7,690 nucleotides of DNA from an uncultured Bacteriovoracaceae bacterium (GCA_937952395.1 CALFYV010000208.1:1-7690); one strand, 5' to 3'; positions 1 through 7,198 are shown, counted from the first letter of the stretch. Numbers and translations are program-made. The notes: generated by a model from the sequence alone, not told the origin.

Positions 1-347
1 ACGGCTTTCTGGATTTCATCCATGGCCTTGGCTACATCAATTTTTGAATCATCCATATCAACTCGAACCACGATACTGGAGAGACCAGCCTGGGAAGTTG
101 AACGTACATCTTTAAGCCCTGTAACTCCACGTATTTCGTCTTCAATAGGTTTTGTGATTTTAGTTTCAATATCACTGGCGGTAGCGCCGTCATAAACCGT
201 GACAACAGTAGCAGTCGCAAAGGCCACAGCAGGAAAGCTTTCGGCATTCATCTGCTTCAATCCTTCATAACCAAAAAGCGCGAGACCAATGGAGAGCACG
301 ATGGTGAGCTTTGAATTAGTAATAAAAAATTCAGCAATATTTTTCAT
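1..347 (-). CDS. AcrB-type (HAE1) RND efflux pump, N-terminal fragment
   Basis: This is the first 115 codons of an inner-membrane, proton-driven RND pump; the rest lies beyond the left edge. Translated from the ATG at 347, it starts MKNIAEFFITNSKLTIVL, giving a short cytoplasmic N-terminus and TM helix 1 (about residues 13-30). The porter-domain start follows. The segment from about residue 48 to 97 carries the family pattern: VYDGATASDIETKITKPIED, then GVTGLKDVRSTSQAGLSSIV. This matches the usual 'PGAS..EVE..VTKPIE..L.GV.G...V.S.S..G.S.I' of AcrB/CusA/MexB relatives. The start is supported by an AGGA 7 nt upstream (complement of 355-358). It begins 2 bp after the stop of the TolC-like gene, so the two are surely co-transcribed. 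No membrane-fusion protein gene lies between them; it may follow off-window. The substrate cannot be inferred from this fragment. Confidence 0.9.
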   Translation of the reverse strand, partial: MKNIAEFFITNSKLTIVLSIGLALFGYEGLKQMNAESFPAVAFATATVVTVYDGATASDIETKITKPIEDEIRGVTGLKDVRSTSQAGLSSIVVRVDMDDSKIDVAKAMDEIQKA

Positions 348-349
348 AT

Positions 350-1801
350 TTAAATCCTATTAAGTGCACAAGGTATATCAGTATAAATGCTAAAATAATC
401 CATAAGAGTATTAATAATAGTTAAGTTGGTTTCAATTTCATTAATCTTTGATTGTAGCAATGAATCTTGTTCACTGATAAGTTCTTGAACACTAATTCTG
501 GCTTGCTTATATTTTTTTCGACTAACTTTGAGACTTTTGGCCAAGGATTCATTGGCTTCTTTTTGATTTTTCACCACATCTTTTAAAATACTGATGATGT
601 CTGCAGTTTCAGAGTGAAAAGCTGTAATCTTAGATAAATTACCTTGAGCCTGAGCATGGTAACGTTTTTTTGCTAATACTTCACTGACTTCTCTTGTATC
701 ACTCTTCTTTCCGCCAAAAGGGATAGAGACTTTCAAAGCCACACTTTGGCGAGCGCGACCATCATCACTCAGATTTTGTCTGGCATCACTGAATCCGTAG
801 TCACGTCCAACATCAGAATATTCGCCCACTAACTGAACTTGAGGATCATCATAAGTCCGGATGACTTGTTGAGCATAATTTTCTTCTCTATTAAGTAGAT
901 CAACTATTTCATCGTAGTGAGTAAATTGAAAAGGTGCTCTTGGGAAAGAACGTATATAAGCTGAACAAGCCAATACACTTTGAACGGTAGCATCCACACT
1001 ATAAGGACCTAGCTCAATTTCTTTTCCATTGAGTTCAGGTAACAGTTCTTTTATTGATCTTAAAATGCCACCACGGCGGTAACGAAGAGAAAGTAAGCTG
1101 GCTTTACGAGTTGTCCATTGAGAGTGATAGCGGGCCACTTCTCCAGCATCGGCTACACCTGATTTTGAGCGGCGAACGGCTTCTTGGTATTGTTGTTCGG
1201 CTAATTCAACTAAAGCCGTAAGAGCAATTTTTTGTTCATTATTGGCCACTAATGCCCAATATAATTTTCTGATGTTGGCTTCAAATGTTTTTAGGGAAAT
1301 ATTTTTTTCAAGTTCAGCACGCTCTAGGGCCATTTGACTTTGTTTAATATCATTGCTTGTTTTGCGGCCTAAGAAATTTTTAAAAAGATCAATGCTTAAG
1401 CTAAATGTTGTTCCAGTTGTTGCGGCGTCAGCTATAAAAGCGTTAGTGACTTTATTACCAAAAGACTTTACGCCTAAATCAACTCCATATCGAGTTGGCT
1501 TCACGATGCCTACAGAATAAGTGTTTAAGCGATTGGTTACTCCACCATCAAATTGTGCTAAAAGCCTCTCTTCAGATTTTGCCACCTGGCTTTCTCCTTC
1601 CAGTCTAAAGCTGAAGGCATCTTTTTTAGCTAAAAGCTCATTTTTTACACTCAAAAAACTAGCTTCAATTTGCTCAACCGAGGGAACACTCTTCTCGATA
1701 ATTGATTTCATGAGTCTTTCACTCAGAATAACCTTCTCTTGTGCGTGGGAGTTTGGGGTCAAGGAAATAAGATAAACTATTGAAAAGACGTATTTTTTCA
1801 T
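350..1801 (-). CDS. TolC-like outer-membrane efflux protein (OEP family)
   Basis: A 483-residue outer-membrane channel protein, within the usual TolC/OprM size range. It would form the trimeric beta-barrel and periplasmic tunnel of a tripartite efflux or type I secretion system. A signal peptide is visible: MKK, a hydrophobic stretch to about residue 14, then a probable signal peptidase I site at SHA/Q (after A20). It has no lipobox, so it is TolC-like rather than an OprM-type lipoprotein. Two long alpha-helical segments typical of the OEP repeat occupy about residues 145-255 (including the loop-like SKSGVADAGEV) and 385-470 (including ARISVQELISEQDSLLQSK). Strand-rich segments precede each (about 90-140 and 320-365). 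The start has AGGTG 5 nt upstream (1807-1811 complement). It is followed 2 bp later by an AcrB-type RND gene, so it most likely serves that pump. It could also serve the lipid-export genes upstream, from which it is separated by 86 bp. Confidence 0.93.
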   Translation of the reverse strand: MKKYVFSIVYLISLTPNSHAQEKVILSERLMKSIIEKSVPSVEQIEASFLSVKNELLAKKDAFSFRLEGESQVAKSEERLLAQFDGGVTNRLNTYSVGIVKPTRYGVDLGVKSFGNKVTNAFIADAATTGTTFSLSIDLFKNFLGRKTSNDIKQSQMALERAELEKNISLKTFEANIRKLYWALVANNEQKIALTALVELAEQQYQEAVRRSKSGVADAGEVARYHSQWTTRKASLLSLRYRRGGILRSIKELLPELNGKEIELGPYSVDATVQSVLACSAYIRSFPRAPFQFTHYDEIVDLLNREENYAQQVIRTYDDPQVQLVGEYSDVGRDYGFSDARQNLSDDGRARQSVALKVSIPFGGKKSDTREVSEVLAKKRYHAQAQGNLSKITAFHSETADIISILKDVVKNQKEANESLAKSLKVSRKKYKQARISVQELISEQDSLLQSKINEIETNLTIINTLMDYFSIYTDIPCALNRI

Positions 1802-1833
1802 GTAAACACCTGTTTAATTCAAACGTATGTTTT

Positions 1834-1862
1834 AAATTACGGCTTTTATGACAGAAACTCAA
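1834..1862 (-). promoter_or_regulatory. possible promoter of the TolC-RND pair
   Basis: On the minus strand the gap between the transporter stop and the TolC start holds TTGAGT (1857-1862), a 17-nt spacer, and TAATTT (1834-1839). Transcription would start roughly 25 nt upstream of the TolC ATG. The -35 matches the sigma70 consensus at 4 of 6 positions and the -10 at 3 of 6, so this is weak. The DNA is AT-rich and chance matches are common. Read-through from the operon upstream is equally possible, since no clear terminator is visible. Confidence 0.3.
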
Positions 1863-1879
1863 GAGATTTTTTTTGTCAT
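1848..1879. repeat. inverted repeat in the intergenic region
   Basis: ATGACA (1848-1853) and TGTCAT (1874-1879) form a perfect 6-bp inverted repeat around a 20-bp centre, which itself holds CTC-AA-GAG with flanking A and T runs. The left arm falls between the tentative -35 and -10 of the TolC promoter and the right arm lies just upstream of the -35. An operator is therefore conceivable. As an RNA hairpin it is AT-rich, and the T-run lies inside the structure rather than after it, so it does not look like a rho-independent terminator. Confidence 0.3.
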
Positions 1880-1888
1880 CAGGGTTAT

Positions 1889-3880
1889 CTAATTTTTGTG
1901 GAGTCTTAGATTGGGCAGAATGAAATAATCATAAATGAGACCCGTACTTAAGGTGAGTGCCATACTCAGCCCAAATTGGCGTATGGGTAAGAAAGGGTGA
2001 AACAAAAAGGTAAGAAAGCCAAAAATAAGAATAAAGGCTGAAAACAAGATGGGAGGCATAACCGTTTTTTCTATCATCTGTTCACTAAAATTATTTTTTT
2101 GAGCATAAAGAATATGAATTGTAGCATCGACAATAAGACCGAAAGAAACACTAAAGGAAGTTATAGTGGCAATATTGAGGCTCAAATTACATAGGTAAAA
2201 TAAGCAATACGTCAGAAGAGAAGGGATTAGATTAACTATAAAGAAAAGAAAAAAATCGCTGATGGTTTTAAAGAGCATGGCCACTAAGAGACTCACTATA
2301 ATTAAACTAATGAGAAAACTCTGGAGTAAAGTTTTAATCAAGTCTGATTGAGAGCTCATAAGTTCATAATACATACCTCTGAATTCATATTTAAGTTTTT
2401 GCTTTTTTAGAATGTGTTCAATTTTATCTAAGAGTGTGAGATATTCCTTAGTGTCAATTGTTGGATGTAGAATACTTATTGTGTAACCCTTATCATCTTG
2501 GGTTATTTTCTTTAGGGATGTAGGAATTTGACTCAGAAGTGGCCAAACTGATAAAAGTAATTGAGGAAGCTTATATTCTTGGGTGTAAATATAATTGGCT
2601 TCTTGAATAATTTTCGCAATGGATAAGATATGAGTTTTCTCTCCAAGAATTTGCTCAATTTCATTTTCAGTATCATGAATTTTCTTCAATCCTTCATAGT
2701 CCTCTTTCCAATGTAAATCAGGTAAGTAAATTTCGAGAATAGGAGAGCCAATGAGATTATTTTCAATTTGCCTGATAGATTTTACCACTTTGGAGTCTTG
2801 GGGAAAAAAATAGAGAGCTTCAACCTGAGTATTGACTTTACCCATGATAAAAAGAAAAGATAAAAATGGGAAAATGATAGCGATAAGATTAATAGATTTA
2901 GTTGTTCTTATTTTTTTTAAAGTAATTGTACTCTCACTTGGAACTGTATTTTTAAATAAGTCAGAGTTGAAAGTTAGAAATGCGAGCAACGTATAAGTGC
3001 ACGAGATAGCAAGGGCCAATGAACTGATAAGAGCGAATTGTTGTATAGCGATGAGAGGACTTATATTAAGAGAGAGGATCCCCACAATTGTTGTCACGAT
3101 CATAAAAAGAATAGGCTTCATTTTTTTACTAATAAATTCTTTTAAACTTTGAATTTCTTTAAGCCCATAAAAAAGATGAAAACATAAAGTGAGAATAACC
3201 ACAAAATTAACCAGAGGAGCTAACGAAGAGAGTAGGTTCGTTTCTCCGTAAATATATTTGAGACACAGTTGTGAAATAACAATAGAGAGCAGTGGGTATT
3301 GAAAGAAAACTAAACCTAAATAGAGATTTTTGATAATGAAGAGTGACAGAAGTAGAGAAGATATAATGAGAATAGGTAAAATTGTTGTTTTAATGTCTAA
3401 AGTCGTTTGACCGATTTCAAAATTCAAATAAGGAAGTCCGGAGTAAAAAACCTCTTCATCGCCTAATTCATCCTTCAAGTCGATAAAAAACTGAGGGAAA
3501 TACCTCTTGTCTGCGTCTTTAAAAAATAAAATAAAACTAATGAATTCATCACTAGCAAGTTTGAGTTTAAGTTTAGAATGCGTTTTATAAAATGTATTTT
3601 GTGCTTGTCGTTCTTGCTTTTTTGTTAGTTCATAAGGAGAGATAAGTTGAAACTTTTTAAAGTATTTGTTAGCAATCTTTTTAATCTTTGTACTGAATAT
3701 CTTTGAGTTTTCTTGAGTTTTGATTTGGATGATAAAGCTTTCATCGTTTTCAATTAAGGTATTTTTTTTATTAGTGGCCATTAACAATTTTTCATCATTA
3801 TTTTGAATAAGATCGTCTGTTATGACAAGTCCAAAGAGAATAAAGAGAAAATTGGCAATAAAAATAATTTTTTGTTTCAT
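1889..3880 (-). CDS. MMPL/HpnN-type RND superfamily lipid transporter
   Basis: A 663-residue polytopic inner-membrane protein with the two-fold RND layout. One N-terminal helix (about 5-22) is followed by a periplasmic domain (about 23-163) and five helices (about 165-304). Another helix (about 329-346), a second periplasmic domain (about 347-513) and five more helices (about 515-655) complete the set of 12. The TM10-equivalent helix contains SFGLIVDATIHILY with Asp585, the proton-relay signature of the 'predicted exporter of the RND superfamily' group (MmpL, HpnN and relatives). It is shorter than most of that family (about 750-900 residues) because the periplasmic domains are small. The equivalent helix of the first half (about 216-239) has no acidic residue. 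Members of this group move hydrophobic lipids (hopanoids, mycolate lipids) rather than soluble drugs. Its ATG overlaps the YceI gene's stop by 4 bp (ATGA) and it has no convincing Shine-Dalgarno of its own, so translation is coupled. A product of the upstream synthase is the likeliest cargo (inference). Confidence 0.9.
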   Translation of the reverse strand: MKQKIIFIANFLFILFGLVITDDLIQNNDEKLLMATNKKNTLIENDESFIIQIKTQENSKIFSTKIKKIANKYFKKFQLISPYELTKKQERQAQNTFYKTHSKLKLKLASDEFISFILFFKDADKRYFPQFFIDLKDELGDEEVFYSGLPYLNFEIGQTTLDIKTTILPILIISSLLLSLFIIKNLYLGLVFFQYPLLSIVISQLCLKYIYGETNLLSSLAPLVNFVVILTLCFHLFYGLKEIQSLKEFISKKMKPILFMIVTTIVGILSLNISPLIAIQQFALISSLALAISCTYTLLAFLTFNSDLFKNTVPSESTITLKKIRTTKSINLIAIIFPFLSFLFIMGKVNTQVEALYFFPQDSKVVKSIRQIENNLIGSPILEIYLPDLHWKEDYEGLKKIHDTENEIEQILGEKTHILSIAKIIQEANYIYTQEYKLPQLLLSVWPLLSQIPTSLKKITQDDKGYTISILHPTIDTKEYLTLLDKIEHILKKQKLKYEFRGMYYELMSSQSDLIKTLLQSFLISLIIVSLLVAMLFKTISDFFLFFIVNLIPSLLTYCLFYLCNLSLNIATITSFSVSFGLIVDATIHILYAQKNNFSEQMIEKTVMPPILFSAFILIFGFLTFLFHPFLPIRQFGLSMALTLSTGLIYDYFILPNLRLHKN

Positions 3881-4440
3881 TCCAATTCAATTTTAAAAAA
3901 TAGGTCGAATTCATCTTTAACTGAAGCGATGCTAATACTTGGGTCTGGGATTTCAAATTGTGTAAGGCTAAATTTTGCGCTTCCAGAAACAGTATATTTC
4001 TGTTGAGCTTTAACAATAGAGAGATTTAAAGGTGTATTTAATTTTTTACCTCGAATTTTCAAAAGACCTTCAGCTTGAGCTTCAGTCTTGTTTAAACCAA
4101 TTGGTTTTGTGAGATCATAAGTAATTTGGTGATATTTATTACTTTCTAAGCACTTGCCGAACATTTTTTCATTACGTGAATCGTTGTCTGTATCTAAAGA
4201 ATTAGCGTCAACGATAACCTGGAGCTTTGTGATTTGATTATTTTTCCGTTCATAAATTATTTTAAATTTCTTGGCATAACCATCGAAGCTAGTTGTGACT
4301 AGTCCTAATTTGGTGCTCTCACTTTCAAATTTAAGAAAATTTGAAGATTTTTTTGCCTCATTATAATCTACAAAATGGTAATTGATTTCTTTGGCCCAAA
4401 GTATTTGGATAAAGAGATAAAAAAAGATAAAAAATTTCAT
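3877..4440 (-). CDS. YceI-like periplasmic lipid-binding protein
   Basis: A 187-residue secreted protein with a hydrophobic signal peptide (residues 1-16, probable cleavage at ILWA/K). The mature part fits the YceI lipocalin-like barrel. The family's 'VxIDAxSIDTxNxxRDxH' region appears as VIVDANSLDTDNDSRNEKMF (about 76-94). 'KYPxITF' appears as KYHQITYDL (102-110). 'G.LTIRGVTKPVxL' appears as GLLKIRGKKLNTPLNLSI (125-142). The protein closes with a beta-rich end, VKDEFDLFFKIELE. YceI proteins of known structure bind polyisoprenoid chains or quinones in a long hydrophobic pocket. Its start overlaps the methyltransferase stop (ATGA) with AGGA about 8 nt upstream, and its stop overlaps the transporter start. 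The position between a lipid-modifying enzyme and an RND exporter suggests a periplasmic carrier for the cassette's product; that role is inferred. The similarity is recognised by motif only and is divergent. Confidence 0.83.
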   Translation of the reverse strand: MKFFIFFYLFIQILWAKEINYHFVDYNEAKKSSNFLKFESESTKLGLVTTSFDGYAKKFKIIYERKNNQITKLQVIVDANSLDTDNDSRNEKMFGKCLESNKYHQITYDLTKPIGLNKTEAQAEGLLKIRGKKLNTPLNLSIVKAQQKYTVSGSAKFSLTQFEIPDPSISIASVKDEFDLFFKIELE

Positions 4441-4976
4441 AACGTATTCCTGATGGGGGTTCTTATTAAATGTGTTTCGTTCTGTAATTTTATTCTAAAA
4501 AAAAGAAAAATCATATTAAATATTGAAAAGAAAATAAGAGTAAAGTAGAGCTTAAAGAGAAGAGGTAGGAAAATAAATTCAATAATAACTCCCAAGTAAT
4601 TTGGGTAACAAAAAAACTTATAAACTCCACTTTTAATAAGAGGAGTTTTTAATTTAAATATTTTAGTATTCCAATAAATACCCAAGGCTCCCATACTATG
4701 GGCCCTTAGCCAGGCGCTCACGAGCAGAAAAAAACAGCTGATAATGACCATTGCTGGTATTTGTAATTGAGGATTTAAGCTAAATTCTAATATCAGAGAA
4801 ACAAACCATGAAGTATGCAAAATCAGCATGAGTAGGCGTTGTCCTTGACCAACTTCTTCGATAGATCCAAATTGTTTAATCAGCTTTTTTTGATTCTTAA
4901 CGGCTACTTTCATTTCCCATAATCTGTAAGCAATATAAATCAAAATTGTAATGCTAAAAAAAACTTCTACTTTCAT
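4437..4976 (-). CDS. ICMT-family membrane methyltransferase (BpsB/SrsB-like)
   Basis: A 179-residue integral membrane protein with about four or five hydrophobic helices (about 3-18, 48-66, 73-91, 128-160). Its C-terminal half carries the isoprenylcysteine carboxyl methyltransferase pattern: LGIYWNTKIFKLK (about 98-110), PLIKSGVYKFFCYPNYLGV (112-130), Glu133, then RIKLQNE (161-167). Family members use S-adenosylmethionine. Those beside type III polyketide synthases, such as Bacillus subtilis BpsB (YpbQ) beside BpsA and Streptomyces SrsB beside SrsA, O-methylate the polyketide ring, and the same role is proposed here. The usual Arg-His of the SAM-site 'RHPNY' motif reads Cys123-Tyr124 here, so activity is not certain. 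The start overlaps the synthase stop in TAATG, with no strong Shine-Dalgarno, so it is translated by coupling. Its stop overlaps the YceI start. Confidence 0.85.
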   Translation of the reverse strand: MKVEVFFSITILIYIAYRLWEMKVAVKNQKKLIKQFGSIEEVGQGQRLLMLILHTSWFVSLILEFSLNPQLQIPAMVIISCFFLLVSAWLRAHSMGALGIYWNTKIFKLKTPLIKSGVYKFFCYPNYLGVIIEFIFLPLLFKLYFTLIFFSIFNMIFLFFRIKLQNETHLIRTPIRNTL

Positions 4977-6031
4977 TATATTTTCTTAATTAAAGAGATC
5001 TCACAGTTAAAAGCTGGACCCATGGCCAGCATCAGTCCAAGTTCTTGTGAACGGCCCTGGCAATCAGTAATGTTTTTTTCTAAAACATTTAAAACTGAAA
5101 CAGAAGACATATTACCATGTTCTTTAAGGCTATCCCAGCTATGTTTTAAGTCATTATCAGCAAGCTTTAAAGCCAGTGCCAACGCAGTTAATACTTTAGG
5201 TCCTCCTGGATGGCTAACCACATATTGAATATCTTCTTGCTTTATTTTATTTTTCTCAAAAAGAAATTTTGCGTTATGAGAGATTTCTTTTTCCACGAGT
5301 TCTGCTACATCACCACTTAAAACTAATTGGAATCCCGTATCAACGATATTCCATCCCATGGTGCCTTGAGTGTTTGGATAGAAGAAACTTTCATAATTTA
5401 GTATTTCAAATTTGGCTTCTTTACTTAATGGATGTTCAGAACCCGCCATTAAAACTGCTGCTGAACCATCGGCAAAAAGAGCTGTTCCGACCATATTAGG
5501 CAAAGATTGATCTTGCATTTGAAAAGTCAGTGAGCATAGCTCAACAGCAACAACCAGTGCTAGCTTGGTAGGGTTCAGCTTCAAATAATCACTAGCTCGA
5601 TTTAAACTAGCGACTCCCCCCAAGCATCCAAAACCAAAAAGTGGAAGTCGCTTACAATGAGAGGAAAATTCCATTTTATTCATCAGAAGAGCATCTAAGC
5701 TCGGTATACTAAAACCTGTCACAGAAGTAGTGACTAGATAGTCAATATCGCTGGCTTTCAAGTGATATTCATTTAATATTTTCTCAATAGATTGAGTGCT
5801 AAGTTCAAGGGCTTTTTCTTTCCAGATCTTATTTCTTTCAGCAAAACTATTAAGTTTTACGATTTCTTGTAGAGGCAAGCAAATGGCCCTTTCAACCACT
5901 TGAACATTAGAATGAAATTTTTGTACTAAATTTTTATGCTTTGGCCAGATTGTACTTAAGAAATCATAGAATTGATTTTGCGTGTAGTGATTTTCAGGAA
6001 AACTTGTTTTAACACCTAATATAAAACTCAT
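4976..6031 (-). CDS. type III polyketide synthase (alkylpyrone/alkylresorcinol synthase-like)
   Basis: A 351-residue chalcone-synthase-superfamily enzyme, normal length for bacterial type III synthases. It condenses a CoA (or ACP-delivered) starter with malonyl-CoA and cyclises the chain. The full catalytic triad is visible: Cys136 in LFGFGCLGG, His274 in SHPGGPK and Asn307 in EHGNMSSVSVL. Other family marks are SVTGFSIPSLDALLMNKM (104-120), MGWNIVDTGFQLVLS (225-239) and the C-terminal GLMLAMGPAFNCE (332-344), where the common GPG loop reads GPA. The VTG...PSLDA..MN pattern resembles alkylpyrone and alkylresorcinol synthases that use long fatty-acyl starters, rather than plant-like chalcone synthases. 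The chain length and ring type made cannot be read from sequence. The start is fixed by a perfect AGGAGG (complement of 6037-6042), 5 nt upstream and overlapping the stop of the oxidoreductase. A FabH-type KAS III is excluded by the HPGGPK and GNMSS contexts. Confidence 0.95.
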   Translation of the reverse strand: MSFILGVKTSFPENHYTQNQFYDFLSTIWPKHKNLVQKFHSNVQVVERAICLPLQEIVKLNSFAERNKIWKEKALELSTQSIEKILNEYHLKASDIDYLVTTSVTGFSIPSLDALLMNKMEFSSHCKRLPLFGFGCLGGVASLNRASDYLKLNPTKLALVVAVELCSLTFQMQDQSLPNMVGTALFADGSAAVLMAGSEHPLSKEAKFEILNYESFFYPNTQGTMGWNIVDTGFQLVLSGDVAELVEKEISHNAKFLFEKNKIKQEDIQYVVSHPGGPKVLTALALALKLADNDLKHSWDSLKEHGNMSSVSVLNVLEKNITDCQGRSQELGLMLAMGPAFNCEISLIKKI

Positions 6032-6036
6032 ACATG

Positions 6037-6042
6037 CCTCCT
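6037..6042 (-). promoter_or_regulatory. strong Shine-Dalgarno of the polyketide synthase
   Basis: On the minus strand AGGAGG is followed by 5 nt and the synthase ATG. It is the only perfect core ribosome-binding site in the operon and overlaps the TAG stop of the oxidoreductase gene. The later genes have weak or no such sites and rely on overlapping start/stop codons. This suggests that the synthase is the most strongly initiated gene and sets the translation level of those behind it. Confidence 0.8.
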
Positions 6043-7198
6043 AAGCAGAAAGTAATTTAAATAATCCTCTTAGTGGAGAATAAATATTACCAATAATACC
6101 TATAAAAATATTGGCCCGTTTCTGATTTCGTTCCAGATAAGTTGCAATCAGATGACTGGCCCAGGGATTTCTTATAACCATTTGAAAAAAGTGATTTAAT
6201 AAATTTTTTTGAAAACTTAATTTCTTTTTTTTCAATTTATATTCGCGAAGTGCTTTATCCAAAGAGGATCTCTCTAAATTTTGGCTCAAGATCTCAGCAC
6301 TCAAAAGAGCATTATAAATACCCTCTCCGGTTAATGGATCAACAAAGCCTGAGGCATCCCCGACATAGGCAATGCCCTCGCCGGCAATAAATGTGTTTTT
6401 TTTGCTTAGAGGTGTAATTGTACTTACTTGTGAGTTTTCGCTTATCAATTCAAACATCTGAGTTAATTTTTCAGAAGAGTGTATATAGTGATTAATAATC
6501 TCGTAAGGTCGCATATTTTTAAGTTTTTCTGAATCACAAACAATGGAGAAATTGATTTCATTTTCGTTTATAGGATCAAGTCCGCAATAGGAGCTATCTT
6601 GAAAAAGGTGCATTTGTCCTATTCTTTGGTAGTCCCGTATATTTTTTAGTGGAAGAAAAACATGCAAGGCAATTCGTTCTAAAGAAGATTTTTTAGAATG
6701 GCCAAGAATTTTTGCAACCTTGGAATGAATGCCATCGGCTGCTATAACCAAATCAAAAAGCTGCTCGTCTTGTTCTGTTTTGACAAGCCATTGGTCTTGT
6801 TTTTTTTCGAGATTAACAAGGCTTTGCCCTCTTTTTATCTGGACTCTTGGATCAATTTTCGAAATCAAGAAATTATCAAACTTTTGCCGATTTAATGAAA
6901 GACCATATTTATCATTGGGAAAGAATGTGGTGAGCTTAATACCACTTGGGGTGACTATTTTCATTCCATAAAGTAACTGAAATAGACCGCTTATTTCATG
7001 ATAAAAGTCATATTTTTTTAAGAGATCGATTCCTTGGGGACATAGATATTCCCCACAAACCTTACGTTTAGTTTTAAGATTTCTCTCATATAAATGGATT
7101 TGATGATCTTGTTTAGAGAGTAAATAAGCGCTTAGTGCACCCGCAGGTCCTGCCCCAATAATAGCGATTTTTAATTTCTCACCTTTAGATTTTTTCAT
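6041..7198 (-). CDS. FAD-dependent oxidoreductase, geranylgeranyl reductase/monooxygenase-like
   Basis: A 385-residue flavoprotein of the p-hydroxybenzoate hydroxylase/geranylgeranyl reductase superfamily. The N-terminal Rossmann motif is IAIIGAGPAGALSAYLL (G15, G17, G20), with Glu38 at the end of beta-2 for the ADP ribose. KVCGEYLCPQG (47-56), LNRQKFD (102-108), VIAADGIHSKVAK (151-163) and GDASGFVDPLTGEGIYNALL (280-299) follow in the family order. The last 55 residues are basic and hydrophobic and may sit on the membrane. Flavoproteins of this type often neighbour type III synthases. SrsC of Streptomyces hydroxylates alkylresorcinols to quinone precursors, which is the proposed role here; reduction of an acyl or prenyl double bond is the alternative. 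It is the first gene of the operon and ends 9 bp before the synthase start. Upstream of its ATG only a weak GAGA is present, so the ribosome-binding site is poor; no better in-frame start was seen. Confidence 0.92.
   Translation of the reverse strand: MKKSKGEKLKIAIIGAGPAGALSAYLLSKQDHQIHLYERNLKTKRKVCGEYLCPQGIDLLKKYDFYHEISGLFQLLYGMKIVTPSGIKLTTFFPNDKYGLSLNRQKFDNFLISKIDPRVQIKRGQSLVNLEKKQDQWLVKTEQDEQLFDLVIAADGIHSKVAKILGHSKKSSLERIALHVFLPLKNIRDYQRIGQMHLFQDSSYCGLDPINENEINFSIVCDSEKLKNMRPYEIINHYIHSSEKLTQMFELISENSQVSTITPLSKKNTFIAGEGIAYVGDASGFVDPLTGEGIYNALLSAEILSQNLERSSLDKALREYKLKKKKLSFQKNLLNHFFQMVIRNPWASHLIATYLERNQKRANIFIGIIGNIYSPLRGLFKLLSA

Noticed and set aside
1521..1775. Open frame on the plus strand, 84 codons
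   Set aside because: It is fully antisense to the well-supported TolC-like gene, with no ribosome-binding site and no recognisable protein pattern.
1855..1874. Rho-independent terminator near the T-run at 1867-1874
   Set aside because: The only hairpin nearby is AT-rich with a 2-nt inner loop, and the T-run lies within the repeat rather than after it. On the minus strand, the direction of the genes, it reads as an A-run.
3798..4016. Short open frames on both strands across the YceI/transporter junction
   Set aside because: They overlap two coupled genes with clear family motifs and intact start/stop overlaps, and look like frame shadows.
5022..5499. Two short plus-strand open frames inside the polyketide synthase region
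   Set aside because: Both lie antisense to the synthase, whose catalytic triad proves the minus-strand reading; they resemble no protein.
4976..6031. FabH-type beta-ketoacyl-ACP synthase III as the identity of the synthase
   Set aside because: The Cys, His and Asn contexts (GFGCLGG, HPGGPK, GNMSS) and the GW...D.GF..VLS segment are those of type III polyketide synthases.
6698..6971. Overlapping plus-strand frames within the flavoprotein gene
   Set aside because: They are antisense to conserved FAD-binding segments and have no sign of translation signals.
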